Positions 11,827 to 23,310 of a DNA stretch of 64,000 bases are shown here, piece by piece (within the stretch, counting starts at the first letter, position 1; each line of letters begins with the position of its first letter). The notes beneath the pieces were generated by a model. That model was given only the letters and a program-made list of their open reading frames with translations. It had not been told where the DNA came from and did not search any database. The DNA is from Buddleja alternifolia (taxonomy: Eukaryota; Streptophyta; Magnoliopsida; Lamiales; Scrophulariaceae), in NCBI GenBank assembly GCA_019426215.1, contig CM033395.1, forward strand, positions 627,501 to 691,500, read 5' to 3'. A program made the translations under genes and the position numbers.

Positions 11827-12360
11827 TGTTAGAAATCAATGCGGATAAACGAACTTAAAAGTAAAGAGAAAGCAAGAAAGAGAGACAGCGATTTTACGTG
11901 GTTCGGCAAATTGCCTACGTCCACGAACCTATGCTAGAGAGATTTTATTATTCTTGTGAGAGAGATACAATTACAATGAAGATAATATCATCTACTGATA
12001 TGTTCTACACTTGGAGACTAAGTTATAATGACCTAATCCAAGTAGGTAACTCAAAACTTGCCAAAATAACACAAAACCGCGTCAAAATAATGTTCCCAGC
12101 GTCGGACCCGCTCCCAGGTGCTGACTGGCCACGCCTGGGTGCCACTGTGCCACCGCCTAGGCGCCGTCATGGCCACGCCGGGGGTTCTGCCGGCAGTGCC
12201 TCATCGCACTATGTGCCCTGTCTGTGTATCACGTGCTTAGGCGTGCATCTGGCAGCGCTTGGGTGCCGTTCGACTAGCTCGGAATCCCCGAAACATGCTC
12301 TTTCATACTTCGAACAATCCCTTTGGTACTTTGACTTGTCTCCACACTTTAAACCCATCA
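11827..12360 (-). repeat. 5' LTR of the Tork-like Copia element
   Basis: This 534-bp LTR begins TGTTAGAAATCAATGCGG and ends AAACCCATCA. The adjacent primer-binding site on the minus strand is degenerate (a TATCA core only), unlike the clean site of the second Copia element. Confidence 0.88.
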
Positions 12361-12365
12361 ATTTG

Positions 12366-12508
12366 AAGATGTGATGTACAACTTGGAGAAGGATGCTCCA
12401 ACCCAACTCGACAACGATGATGGTGGTAGCAGTGGTGAAGTGGATGATTGTTTCACCAATCCATTGCCGGCGGAGGAAAATAGAAGAAAAAATAAGACTG
12501 AGGTTTAG
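12366..12508 (+). pseudogene. Possible terminal exon of an unknown gene, next to the Copia insertion
   Basis: Rejoining the Copia target site (CTCGTCAGATTTG + AAGATGTG) gives a potential acceptor CAG followed by an open frame of about 48 codons. It reads EDVMYNLEKDAPTQLDNDDG and then an acidic, serine-rich stretch ending NKTEV-stop at about 12508. The composition looks protein-like rather than intergenic, but an in-frame stop lies upstream at about 7285 and no partner exon was found. I do not recognise the protein. Confidence 0.25.
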
Positions 12509-13146
12509 AGAGAGATGGGGAGAGAGAGAGAGAGCGAGGCCTCAGGAATTTACTTTGCATTTCTCTTAAATACACAATTGTTGTAGTGAGCTGTTTTAAA
12601 TACTAGATTAAATATCAAATTGAATACAGTATTCTGATTAACTCGTTGCCTCAATATCAATGAATTGTATAAAAGCTCCTTAAAAAGAAATCATATAAAG
12701 CCTAATTAACTAGGTTTTACTAGGGGCATGTAAGTACACCCTAATAAAAACTAGCAGCATATATATTTGCCCGGTTGTATTGTTAAATTCACATATGGAC
12801 AATCTAAGAAACTAAGCAACAGATTCCCAATTTAACACTCACGAAACGTTCCATGCATGTGGAGGTGATATATTATATATATGGAGTAAGGCAAAATTAA
12901 ATTATCAAATTACTTGACATAATTTCTTTTATGATTCAAGTCAAAACTCAATTTGGGAAAACCTTGTAATGTCTATCGTTACTCTGCAATATCATACATT
13001 CATATGTAAATTCATACCCATCACAAAAAAAAAAAAAGTCTCCTCCTTATCATTTTCGTGATAAAGTTAGTTATATCAATTAGCCGGATTCAATCAAGTT
13101 GAATTTGTGCAAGAACCTACTAATTGATGATGAGTTGTTCCATATT
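12509..13146. other. Intergenic
   Basis: A GA-rich patch (12510-12535) is followed by AT-rich DNA. No gene, element boundary or structured repeat is evident before the second Copia element. Confidence 0.5.
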
Positions 13147-13151
13147 CTTTG

Positions 13152-13443
13152 TGTTAAAATCCAGAGATCATAATCTGGAAATGTGAAACCTAAAAGAGAA
13201 GTGTTGGAAAGGAAAGTGAAATGTTCTCCATAATTGAATCTAGAGTTTATGATTTGAAATTACAAAGGAAGTAATACAAGGAAGCCTTTATATATACAAG
13301 ATGAAAAATAAAATCCAATTAACTTAGCCGCCTTAATTATTTATAGATATGCCACTAACAAACTCCAACTAATTGACCCAGATGGACTAACTTTTACATG
13401 CTGACCTGTATTCTTTTCTGCTGATACTCCAAGCTCTTCAACA
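13152..13443 (-). repeat. 3' LTR of the second Copia element
   Basis: This 292-bp LTR starts TGTTAAAATCCAGAGATC and ends AAGCTCTTCAACA. It matches 20680-20972 along its whole length with many substitutions. Confidence 0.9.
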
Positions 13444-13479
13444 TTCCTCCTCAAGTTGGAGTTTGTAATAAGTTGCAAA

Positions 13480-16400
13480 CTCCTAACTTGCTAAGAAAAG
13501 ACTGCAATTGTGATTTTCCAAGTGATTTAGTAAAGAAATGTACCAGTTGAAGTCTAGTAGGAATATATCCTGTATCAATCATTCAAGCTTGTAGTTTTTC
13601 CCTTATAAGATGACAATCTAACTCAATGTGCTTAGTTCTTTCATGGTAAACTGGATTGGATGCAATGTGAAAAGCTGTTTGATTGTCACATGCTAATGAT
13701 AATGGTGTTAAATCATCAACTTTGAACTCCTTTAACAGATTTAAAACCAGGTCATCTCAAAACAGACAGAAGCCATTGCCCTGTGCTCGGATTCTGTAGA
13801 AGACCTATACACTGTATTTTGCTTCTTGGTTTTCCAAGAGATTAAGGACTCTCCTAACTTGATACAATATCATGTCACTGACCTCCTTGTCATTGGACAG
13901 ATTGCCCAATCAGCATCACAAAATGCTTCTAACTTAAGTAGAGAATTAGCTGGAAAGAACAACCCTTGAATTAATGTATCTTTAACATATTTCAACACTT
14001 TGTGAGCCATGCTAAAATGAGGTTCTCTAGGCTTTGACGTGAACTGGCTCAAGATGTGAATCGGATATGCCAAGTATAGTATAGGACTCAGTGAGATAGA
14101 TCATCCTTCCCACTAACCTTCTATACATAGATGGATCATCCAACCCTATTCCATATGTATCATTCAACTTGTGATTCTGCTCCATAGGAATGGAACTAAT
14201 GTTAGCTTTGAACAAACTTGCATCAGTTATGATATCGTGTGCATATTTCCTCTGATTCAAATATACACATCACTATTTCTAACCATCTCAAATCCTAAGA
14301 AATATTGAAATTACCCAAGTCTTTGATCTTAAACCTCTCATCATGTATGTGTTCCAGTTCATCAATGATTCTTATGCTTATACCAGTCATAACTACATCA
14401 TCCACATACACTAGTAGTGCAGTGAAGTCATTTTGATCCACTTTAGTGAAAAGGGAGTGATCACATTGAGACTGAACAAAACCAGCATCAACAAGAGTGA
14501 AAGAAAACTTAGAAAACCACTACCATGAGGCCTGCTTAAGTCCATATAAGGATTTGGTGAGTCTACAAACACGTTGAGATAGGCATTCTCCCTTGATGAC
14601 AAAGCCTGGAGGTAACTGCATATAAACTTCCCCAGTAAGCTCTCCATGTAGAAAGGCATTGTTAACATCTAACTGTTGTAAAATTTAACCCTTGGATGCA
14701 ACAACTGCTAAAAAAGTCACAAAAATCCAATCCTTCTGTTTGAGTGTATCCTTTGGTAACTAACCTTGACTTGTATCTTTCCAAAGATCCATCAGAGTTA
14801 TACTTAACCTTGAAACCCCATTTGCAACCTAAAACCTTCTTCCCTGGAGGCAAACTGGTAATATACCAAGTGTTATTGGCTTCAAGAGCCTGGATCTCAA
14901 CTGCCATAGCCTCTCTCTATTTTGGATTAGTATGGGCTTCAGCATAGGTTTTGGGCTCTTTGTGTAGGTCAATATGGTTAGAAAAATGAACATGAGAAGA
15001 AGATTGAAAAATAGAAAGAGGAGTAGATTAGTCAGAAGAATGGTTAGTAGCCAAAAGAGATGCACAAATATAGTCTTGCTTCCATCTAAGGGTTTGTTTG
15101 ACTCTGGTAGACTATCTAAGAACAGGGGAGGAGGAGAATAAGAAAGTTCTCCCTCACTAAGAGAAGGGAAAGAGGAATCTGCATCATCAGAAACAAAAGA
15201 AGTGGTGGAAGAAACAAACTCATTCGAGTCAGATGGAAAAGGAAGGATAGAATCAGATGAAGTGGACTTAGAAGCAAATGGAAAGATATGCTCAATGAAT
15301 CTGACATCTCTGCTTACAAAAATTCTATGAGAAGTAAGATCATAAACCTTATAAACTTTTTGGTCATGAGGATAACTAATAAATATGCAAGGTGTGGCTC
15401 TACGAGCAAACTTGTCTCTGTGAGATGCAATGGTGGAAGAATAATAGAGACATCCAAACACCTTAAGATATGATTAATCAGGAACAGTATGGAAAAGAAG
15501 CTCAAAAGGAGACTTCTTATGAAGAATTGAGGAAGGAATTTTATTTATCTGGTGAGTGGCAGTGAGTACACACTTATCCCAAAAGCTGAAGGGCAAAGAA
15601 GCTTGAAAACTGAGAGCTCTTGCTAGTTCAAGGATGTGTCTATTTTACTCTTTGCAATGCCATTTTGTTGAGGGGTATGAACACAACTTGTTTGATGAAG
15701 AATGCCTTCGTCAAAGAAAAAAGCTTTTAAGGAGTGATTCAGAAACTAAGTACCATTATCAGTCATGAAGATTTTAATAAATGCATGGAATTTATTTGAA
15801 ATCATTTTATAGAAGCTTTGTAGTAAGATAGGGACTTCAAATCCAGATTTCATAAGATAATACCATGTATTTCTCGTGTAGTCATCCACAATTGTCAAAA
15901 AATATCTGAAGCCAAGATGAGAAAGAGTCTTATATGGAACCCAGACATCACAGTGAACAAGATCAAAGGCATGTAAAGATGAGTGATCTCTTTTATTGAA
16001 AGGCAATCTTGATTGTTTAACAAGACGACAGATTGTATAATCCATGTGATGTACATATTTCAATTCAGGAATGCAATGAATAAGAAGTCTAAGCTTATCA
16101 GTTGGAATGTGGCCTAATCTCTGATGCCACAGTACAATTTTTTTACTAGAAAGAGTAGTTGGACTATGAGTAATAGGATGAGAAGAGAGACAAGAGACGT
16201 TAGATGATGCAACAAGACAGTACAGTCCATCTAGATGTTTACCAAGTTCCAAAAGAGTCTTCTGCACATGGTCCTACATCAAACAATGATTAGAATTGAA
16301 AATGATGGAACAATTAGAGTATGAAGATAATTTACCAACATAAATCAAATTATGTTTAAGGGAAGGAACAAAGAGGACATTATAAAGAGTGACAGAAGAG

Positions 16401-17490
16401 TAAGAGTGACATTGCCAATGTGGGTGACATTTGTTTGTGTTCCATCAGGGAGATGCACAAAATGAGGTGTCAAGAGTTGGTGAGGTGGTTCAAGGGAAGA
16501 AAAGAAGTATGTGATGTTGTCTGTTGCACCACTGTTAATTATTTAATTTCACATTATGATTAATGGGCAAACAATGGCTTATACCTGCTAAATGTTGGTT
16601 AGGTTCAGGAGAGGACTGGATGGTTTGTTTATTGAGTAAGCTAAGAAGTTGATTAATCTATTCATGTGTGATTTGAGGTGAGGATGAAGGAGAGGGATTG
16701 GCAGTATTGATTTGAGACTGAGAAGAACCAGTAACACTGTCATAGCTACCACTTGATCCCATTGGAATCCGACTGTGAGAAACATTTGAGTGATTCAGAG
16801 GTCCTCTATAGTTCACATTGTTACTTTGGCTTTTCTGAAAAACCTCCAGTTTCTTTTTTACCCTTAGGCTTCCAATTTGGTGGAAAACCATGTAAATTGA
16901 AGCACTTTGCCTACACATGGCCAGTAGTTTGACAGTGCTCACACCACAGATTTTTCTTGTTGCAATTATGATTTCATGTGTGTTGATTTCCATGAGTGTT
17001 AGAAAAATTCCATTTCTTCTGATTGTGTGCATTGTTGGCTAATAATGCAGCTGTATTATGATCCATGGATATGAAAGATAACATATCCATTTGCCTTTCT
17101 TCCTACTGTATCATGCAGTAGGCATCTTCAATGGATGGGAGAGGCTTCATCAACAAGATCAGTCCTCTCACTAGATTAAAATTGTCATTTAATCACATTA
17201 GAAACTACATTAGCTTCTGTTGTTCTTGGTGATCTTCCCAAACTCTTATCACTTCACAGTTCAAACTTTCACTACACACAGGCATTGTAATCATTGCATC
17301 TAGTTCATCCCAAAGTTGCTTCAACTTTGTGTAATATGCTTCAATACTCAGATTCTCTTGAGTACAAACAGACATTAGTTTTGTAAGACCAAATACTCTG
17401 GATCCAGTGCTGTTGGAGAACCTTTTATGCAGATTCAACCACATAACAGTAGTTGTGCTTCCATGTAAGATAGATTTGCCAATTTCCTTT
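13480..17490 (-). pseudogene. Second Copia gag-pol, most of gag through RNase H, inactivated
   Basis: Minus-strand order: gag (17444-17205, UBN2-like, with YTKLKQLWDELDAM), gag zinc-knuckle region (17032-16658), pre-integrase/integrase (16267-15746, with WHQRLGHIPTDKL and TDNGT), the chromo-like tail and linker (15461-14829), reverse transcriptase (14907-14280; VYVDDVVMTG-type motif near 14400), and RNase H fragments (14073-13500). Multiple stops and shifts interrupt it. The gag wording (KLKQLWDEL) fits Copia lineages with a short gag. Confidence 0.85.
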
Positions 17491-20382
17491 GAAACTGTGA
17501 TACCCGAGTTTTTTTTTTAAATGATAATATACTAACTCGATGATTAATAGTATCCTCTATCAAAAATTACTTGATTTACTGTGTAGTAGTTTTATAACTA
17601 ATATATCAAGATATTATATTAAACAAGTGGATTAAATTTATTACTAAACAATATCTATGTAGGGGTTTGAATGTAAATATACTTGCATTAGGGATCACCT
17701 TTAAAGAGGGGAAAGAAGAATTATTTGCATATAATTCCTTGTTTCAACTCTATATATACCCATGCATTCATCAATTTCCTCACAACATCAAGAGACAATA
17801 AAGAAGGGAAAAAAATCAACATTTTCGCACAATATTTCCAGCACTGGCAATGTTTGTATTTTCAAGTTTTGAGGGACCAAATAATGTCCAAATTGAGTGT
17901 TCTTTATCTCAAATTCTTCGCAAGACAATGAGAAACAAAAATATGGAATCTGGTTTCTCTTATCTACTACCAAAAGTTTCAAAATCGCCCCACACCGTGT
18001 GCTACGCTGTCCAGATTTTGGTTTCTAGAATTATATCCTATTTTCTTGTGCCAAGAAATAGGTCTTCCAATGGTCTAATCGGACATGAAAGACCATCCCT
18101 AGAAATCTCATTGAGTTTATATATTGTTACTGGTAAGTTTCGTTGGAAATCATTTAGAAAATATTTCAGTATTTCCATCCAAATCATCACTGCCAGAAAT
18201 CTCTTTTCAATTCCAGAATCTGTGTTTCATATTCAATTGCCCCAGAACCCCTTTTTCTAGACTCTGATTATACATACAAAAATACATTTAGAATTCTTAT
18301 CAAGTGTAGATATGTTTTATGATGAACTTTTCTGAAAACAAATTCGGAAATAGTCCAGAAATGGCTACCAAAGAGTCCTTGTCAGTATGCTGTTTTGATT
18401 TCCAGAAACTGTCTTTCACATCTCTTTGCTTTAAAATCACCTTTCTAGTGGTTAAATTGTAAATTCAAGACCATTAGAAGAAGTACCTATGTGTGTAGAT
18501 GTTTATATTGGTAATAATTGACAAGATGGATCGAGTAATGGGGTCGTAAATTTAATTTTAGTACAAGGTGGCGGGAGGTGCCAGAATGTGGCAGATTTGT
18601 GAGGTCAACTTCGATGGCCGGATTGACCCATTGATCGAGTGGATTTTGGGATAAAATTTATATAGTGAGAAAGCTGAGGTCGTTGTGAATCTGTAGATAT
18701 AAATTGTGTTGGGTATCACGCTAAATGGAAGAACAAAAAATGGAAACAGTGAGGACGCACGAAGGTAGGCGGAAGCGCATGGTTGAGTTATCTCGTGCAA
18801 ATTTCGACCTATCCGAATTAATTTTATGGTGTCTTTCTAGATGAGGTAAGTGTTGGGTATTTTGGCTAGGCCTTAACCTTTGATTTTCACGATTAAGTAT
18901 ATCATATTGGGAATGAGGATTAGTGAATCTTGATGATGTGAGCGTGTTAATATTTATGTTCTTATCTGGAATAGGTACTTGCACTCAAATTTTGGACTTG
19001 AGGTTTGGTATTCAGTTGAGCAAGGTGAGTTGCCTCTCAAAATTATTGTTATATGTCTTTCAAAGCTGGAAGGAAATTTCATCAAGTCGTATATATATAT
19101 ATATATACTTTCATCCTGCTTTCAATACTTCACAAGAAAATGAGTCTCAACACTTTCATAAGCAAATCATGAACTCATTTGAATTAACCATTTCATGGTG
19201 CTAAATGTTAACTGCATGAATAATTTCAAAGGCATATTTTTTGAAAACGATTTCAATGAAAATATTTCTTTGCCAAATATCTTGAAAACTACTTGATTCA
19301 AGGAATGTTCTATCATGAGTTGAAAGGATACTATTGCATCAATCGTGATCACACATCGTGACTACATTCAAGTGATACGTGTTGCATATTACGTGATTAA
19401 TTGTCGGGCCCAAGTGTCGGGAGTGGATAGGGCAGGGTTCGGCTGGTCAAGCATGGGCTTGCGGTCTTAAACGGTTCCCGCTATCTATAGCCAAATCCCA
19501 ACAACTAAACACGGAGTGTTTTGAGGGTGAGTGGGTACTATATCGTGTGGCATACTCCGGATATGACCAATCAGGCATCGCGCGCCTTCGTGGGGGAGCT
19601 ATAAGGTGATGGCTTTTAAGCCGCGTGTTCAGGGGTGATAAGGAAGAAGCCGCGGGACACAAAGTGCCGTGAGAGAGTCATTGGAGGCGATGGTATTGCT
19701 AACATGGCCCCCTCCTACTTAAGCGTGCCTTGTACATATTACTTGCATTGAACTTCCTGCTATTTAAATGCCTGTTTTGAAACTTGAGTATCATGCCACT
19801 CATTTTCCACTGTTACCATGAACGTAAATTCGATTTTCACACATGTTTTAAATGATCTTTGATTAAAACTTTATCGTGCATATACTAAGATCTTGATGTC
19901 ATACCAGCTATTGCTTGAACACAAATGTCATTCTTACTTGTCTTGTTAATGAGCATTTGAAAAATAGAAACTATTATTGATTTCACCTCATTAATTTATC
20001 ATTTTGGGGTATAAAAACTACTTTAAGCACCTTTCACATGTACACTGGTACTCACTAAGCCTTTGCTTACGTATTCACTCCTTCCTTCCAGTTAGAGGTG
20101 ACTTGAGCAGTGGCACTGGCTCAGAGGATCATGAGTGTAGACATGGACATTCCTAGACGTGACAATTGCATATTAAGACATGGATAGTAAGTTTACTTTA
20201 TCTTGTTGACGGTGTTAAAGTTGGGAACCTACTAGAAGTTGTTGAGTTGTTTAGAGATTTTGGATTGATCTGTTGTTTGGAAATTGTTAAGACTTCGAGA
20301 TTTGGATTGGAATAATATATTAAAAGATTCACGCTTTCAGTTTGGGCCCTTTATGGACTGTATTTTGGGGCGTGACAGAAAC
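17491..20382 (+). mobile_element. Gypsy (Tekay/Del-type) solo LTR nested in the Copia element
   Basis: The 2,882-bp segment 17496-20377 begins TGTGATACCCGAG and ends GGGGCGTGACA, the near-palindromic LTR ends typical of Tekay/Del chromoviruses. It is flanked by the target duplication GAAAC at 17491-17495 and 20378-20382. No internal region or second LTR is present, so it is a solo LTR left by unequal recombination. A TATA-like TATATATACC at 17751-17760 suggests plus orientation. The GC-rich block around 19400-19700 resembles transcribed LTR sequence. Open frames inside (for example 17850-18260) are not recognised as genes. Confidence 0.88.
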
Positions 20383-20650
20383 TGTGTTGATTAACCCTGA
20401 AATCACCATGTTATTCACTTGTTCCCATTCAGGTAGGCGCACATCTCCTTTAAGTGGTCTAGGTATAGATCCAGTTACAAAACTTAGCTTATTTATGCAA
20501 GATCATTCCATGCATATATGAATTCTGCAGATTTAGAGAGTTTTGAGGATTTGAAGATAAATCTTCGCCTGATTGATTCGCATATGCCATGATCAATCAC
20601 AAGAAATAGAAAATAAAATCAAGAGATACAAAGAGATACAGAAAGTATCA
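20383..20650 (-). pseudogene. Start of the second Copia gag and its leader
   Basis: This is the part of the Copia interior beyond the nested solo LTR; it continues the gag frame broken at 17491. Only short, interrupted minus-strand frames remain. Confidence 0.5.
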
Positions 20651-20679
20651 AGAAGTGATCGCATTCCGCTCTGATACCA

Positions 20680-20972
20680 TGTTGAAATCAAAAGATCATA
20701 ATCTAGAAATGAAATCTGAAAGAAAGTGTTGGAGATGAAAGTGAAATGTTCTCCATTATTCAATCTGAAGTTTATGACCAGAAATTACAAAGGAAATGAC
20801 ACAAGAAAGCCTTTATATACAAGATGAAAAATGAAATCTCTAACTAACTAACTTAGCCACCTTAATTATTTACAGAAATGCCACTAACAAACTCTAACTA
20901 ATTGATCTAGCAGGACTAACTTCCACATGCTAACTTGTACTTCTTCCTGCTGATACTCCAAGCTCTTCAACA
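20680..20972 (-). repeat. 5' LTR of the second Copia element
   Basis: This 293-bp LTR starts TGTTGAAATCAAAAGATC and ends AAGCTCTTCAACA, followed by the CTTTG target duplication. Confidence 0.9.
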
Positions 20973-20977
20973 CTTTG

Positions 20978-22170
20978 TTTCCATTATTAGTACTTAGGAA
21001 AATTACGCCCACAACTCCTGTACTGAGGGCCTAATTACAAATATACCCCCAGCTCTTTTCAAGTATTCACACCCCTTGTCGTTTACAAATATTGACATTT
21101 GTCAACTTCTGTAAAGGTTACATTAGGGTTCCGTTAAAAAGTTTGTGATCTGACTAGAATACCCTTATAATCAATATTATTTAAAAAATTAATCAAAAAT
21201 TGAAATTTTGAAAAAGGAAGATAAAAGAAATACAAAAAAATATATTTAAAATATTAGATATTATTATATTAATATTTGAAAAATATAAAAAATATTTTAA
21301 TATTAGAAATTATTAAAAATATTTTAAAAAATATAAAAATATTTGATAAATGTTAAAAAAATTCTAGAAAATATAGAAAATATTTATTAAATGTTAGAAA
21401 ATATATTTAGTGAATATTATAAATTATTATAAAAACATTTAGTAAATGTTAAGAAATATTTGAAAAGTATAAAAAATATTTAATAAATATTTGAAATTAT
21501 TAGAAAATATCTGAAAAACATTTTAAATATCTGAAAATACTTATTATAAATACATTAAAAAAAATCTGAAAAATGTAAAGAATATTTCATTTAATTTTCT
21601 AAAAATAAAATTTCTGAATTTGAAAAATTAAAAAAAGAAAAGAAAAAAAATGAACCACGACCAAACGTGAATCCCGACATCTCCATCGCCGCCACCCATC
21701 TCCTCACCACCACACCGGACACCCCACCACCTCGTCTCCTCAAAGCCCAAGATCGAACCGATTCGATTGATGAATAGTTAATTGCAATTTACCCATCGTG
21801 ATTTGGCTAATGTTAAAAGGAGCGATATGAAAATCTAAGTCGTGTATGATATATATGAAATTTAATGCTTTCTTTTAATTATAATAATTGAGTTAAGCCT
21901 CGGTTAATCTAATATTTTATTTTTATTAGTATATATTTATAATACATTGAAAATTTGCATTGGTTTGCCGCCAATCAAAGAAAACAAATATGTCATTTGA
22001 TTGCTTGTAGTTGTAGAGTTCTAACGTGACTTTAAGTCTTATTGTTATAAATATTTAAAATTTATTTTTAACATTTATTTTGACGCTTTTGCCATTAAAA
22101 TATAGAATTTCATAGGAATATTTTAGGTACATGAAAAATGTCAAAAAATTATTTTGTACTTTTATAATGG
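20978..22170. other. Intergenic, AT-rich, with a MITE-like half and degenerate repeats
   Basis: About 20997-21180 reads like one end of a MITE of the kind common here (GGAAAATTACGCCCACAACTCC...), but no matching opposite end was found. At about 21180-21600 there are many irregular copies of AAATATTTGAAA-like words. A short GC-rich patch (21655-21760) could be coding debris. No gene is supported. Confidence 0.45.
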
Positions 22171-22175
22171 AATAG

Positions 22176-22742
22176 TGATCTGGGTCGTATTTCGGAGGAT
22201 CTCAATACAACTCAAAACAGTCGAGGTTCTTATGTGACACAACCCGGAGTAAGATAGATTATAGACTGCACTCAGTACTAGAGCTGCCTACGTACCTCAA
22301 ATGGGATCAAGTCTAACGTAGTTCAAGTCGATTAGCACATCCAACCATGAACCTCGTATTTATAAATGGGTCTACTCAGAGTCTAGTTCGAGGCTTGTAG
22401 CTCGGAGCTACAGTGAATGTAACGGTGAATTAGTGTGTAGTGATTGCGTGCCTAATTTGAGCACTCGTGCATGTTTTTATAGGTGACACGGTGTACGGCA
22501 ACACACATGTCCTATGCATTCCCTCAGATCAGAACACGTGGCGAGATCGGACGGCCCGTATAGCTCGGGTCGAGAAAGCGGGTTGTGGGCGACCCTGATG
22601 TTGGACTCGGATCCCGTTCCTGGGCGGCCCATACTTCGTTCTTGGGCCTAGAGTTTTATTTCTTGGGCCTTTCATTATGTATCCTCATGTTGGGCTTTTT
22701 CAAGTATGTACTAAATTTATATTCCCAATTTTGGACATATCA
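22176..22742 (-). repeat. 3' LTR of the Tat element
   Basis: This 567-bp LTR is the near-identical partner of 31827-32393. On the minus strand it starts TGATATGTCC and ends CCCAGATCA. Confidence 0.95.
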
Positions 22743-22757
22743 TCTAGTCCCCCACTT
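22743..22757 (-). other. Polypurine tract of the Tat element
   Basis: On the minus strand the bases next to the 3' LTR read AGTGGGGGACTAGA, the expected primer site for plus-strand DNA synthesis. Confidence 0.6.
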
Positions 22758-23097
22758 CGTAGTGCAATAGAGGACGATGTGTTTGGCAAGTTGAATATTG
22801 ATCTACGAAGTATGCATTTGGTGAAAGATGCCGATGTGTGATGAATAAATTTATCGAGGTATATGCATTTGGCAACATAAATCTCGGTTTTTGCGCCCAT
22901 ATTTACTTATACATGGGTTTTCTACAGCTGTTCTGACGCGCCGTACTTTTCCGTTGCGTCTTTTTATGCAAGTCATGATGAGCTTTCCAATACAAGCTGT
23001 TGCATCTGACAGGGAGCCCCAAAACCCGCCTCATCTACAGCCATGCGATGAAGACACGTGTCGTCGGTCAGACGCATCATGGTTAGATTTTACCTGC

Positions 23098-23106
23098 CTA
23101 TAAATA
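23098..23106 (+). promoter_or_regulatory. TATA box for the antisense gene of the Tat element
   Basis: CTATAAATA lies about 205 bp upstream of the ATG at 23311, on the strand opposite to gag-pol and outside the LTR. The leader between them is pyrimidine-rich. It suggests that the antisense gene has its own promoter. Confidence 0.5.
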
Positions 23107-23310
23107 TCGGTATTTTCGTTCATATTTCACTTTTCACCCTTTCACAATAAACAGCTTGTTCCTTTTTCCTTCTCGTCTCCAAGCACAGAAAGAGGTATCT
23201 CGTTTTCGAGGCATATATCCCCGTTGTAGCTCGTCAGTGTTCCTCTCTCGTAGGTAATCTTTTAATTTTTATTGATTACTTTGTGATTATTATTTTTCTT
23301 TCTTAAACTT

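Larger units (their letters stand above)
7304..12365 (-). mobile_element. Copia (Tork-like) LTR retrotransposon, decayed, with 5-bp TSD
   Basis: The element proper is 7309-12360. Its LTRs (7309-7807 and 11827-12360) both run TGTTAG...CCATCA, and it is flanked by the target duplication ATTTG at 7304-7308 and 12361-12365. Coding is on the minus strand in Copia order: gag, protease, integrase, reverse transcriptase, RNase H. The LTRs differ by many substitutions and an indel of about 35 bp near 12150, so the insertion is old. Gag composition (long UBN2-type domain followed by a CWGCGKKGHYKRDYP knuckle) is typical of the Tork lineage. Confidence 0.92.
13147..20977 (-). mobile_element. Second Copia LTR retrotransposon, split by a nested solo LTR
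   Basis: The element is 13152-20972 with short LTRs (13152-13443, 20680-20972) and the target duplication CTTTG at 13147-13151 and 20973-20977. Directly inside the 5' LTR, on the minus strand at 20679-20666, is TGGTATCAGAGCGG, the classic primer-binding site complementary to initiator tRNA-Met. A purine-rich tract (AACTTGAGGAGGAA on the minus strand) adjoins the other LTR. The interior is interrupted at 17496-20377 by an unrelated Gypsy solo LTR; without it the element is about 4.9 kb, a normal Copia size. LTRs and coding region are clearly diverged. Confidence 0.92.

Noticed and set aside
17850..18260. 136-codon plus-strand frame
   Set aside because: It lies inside the Gypsy solo LTR and has no family resemblance.
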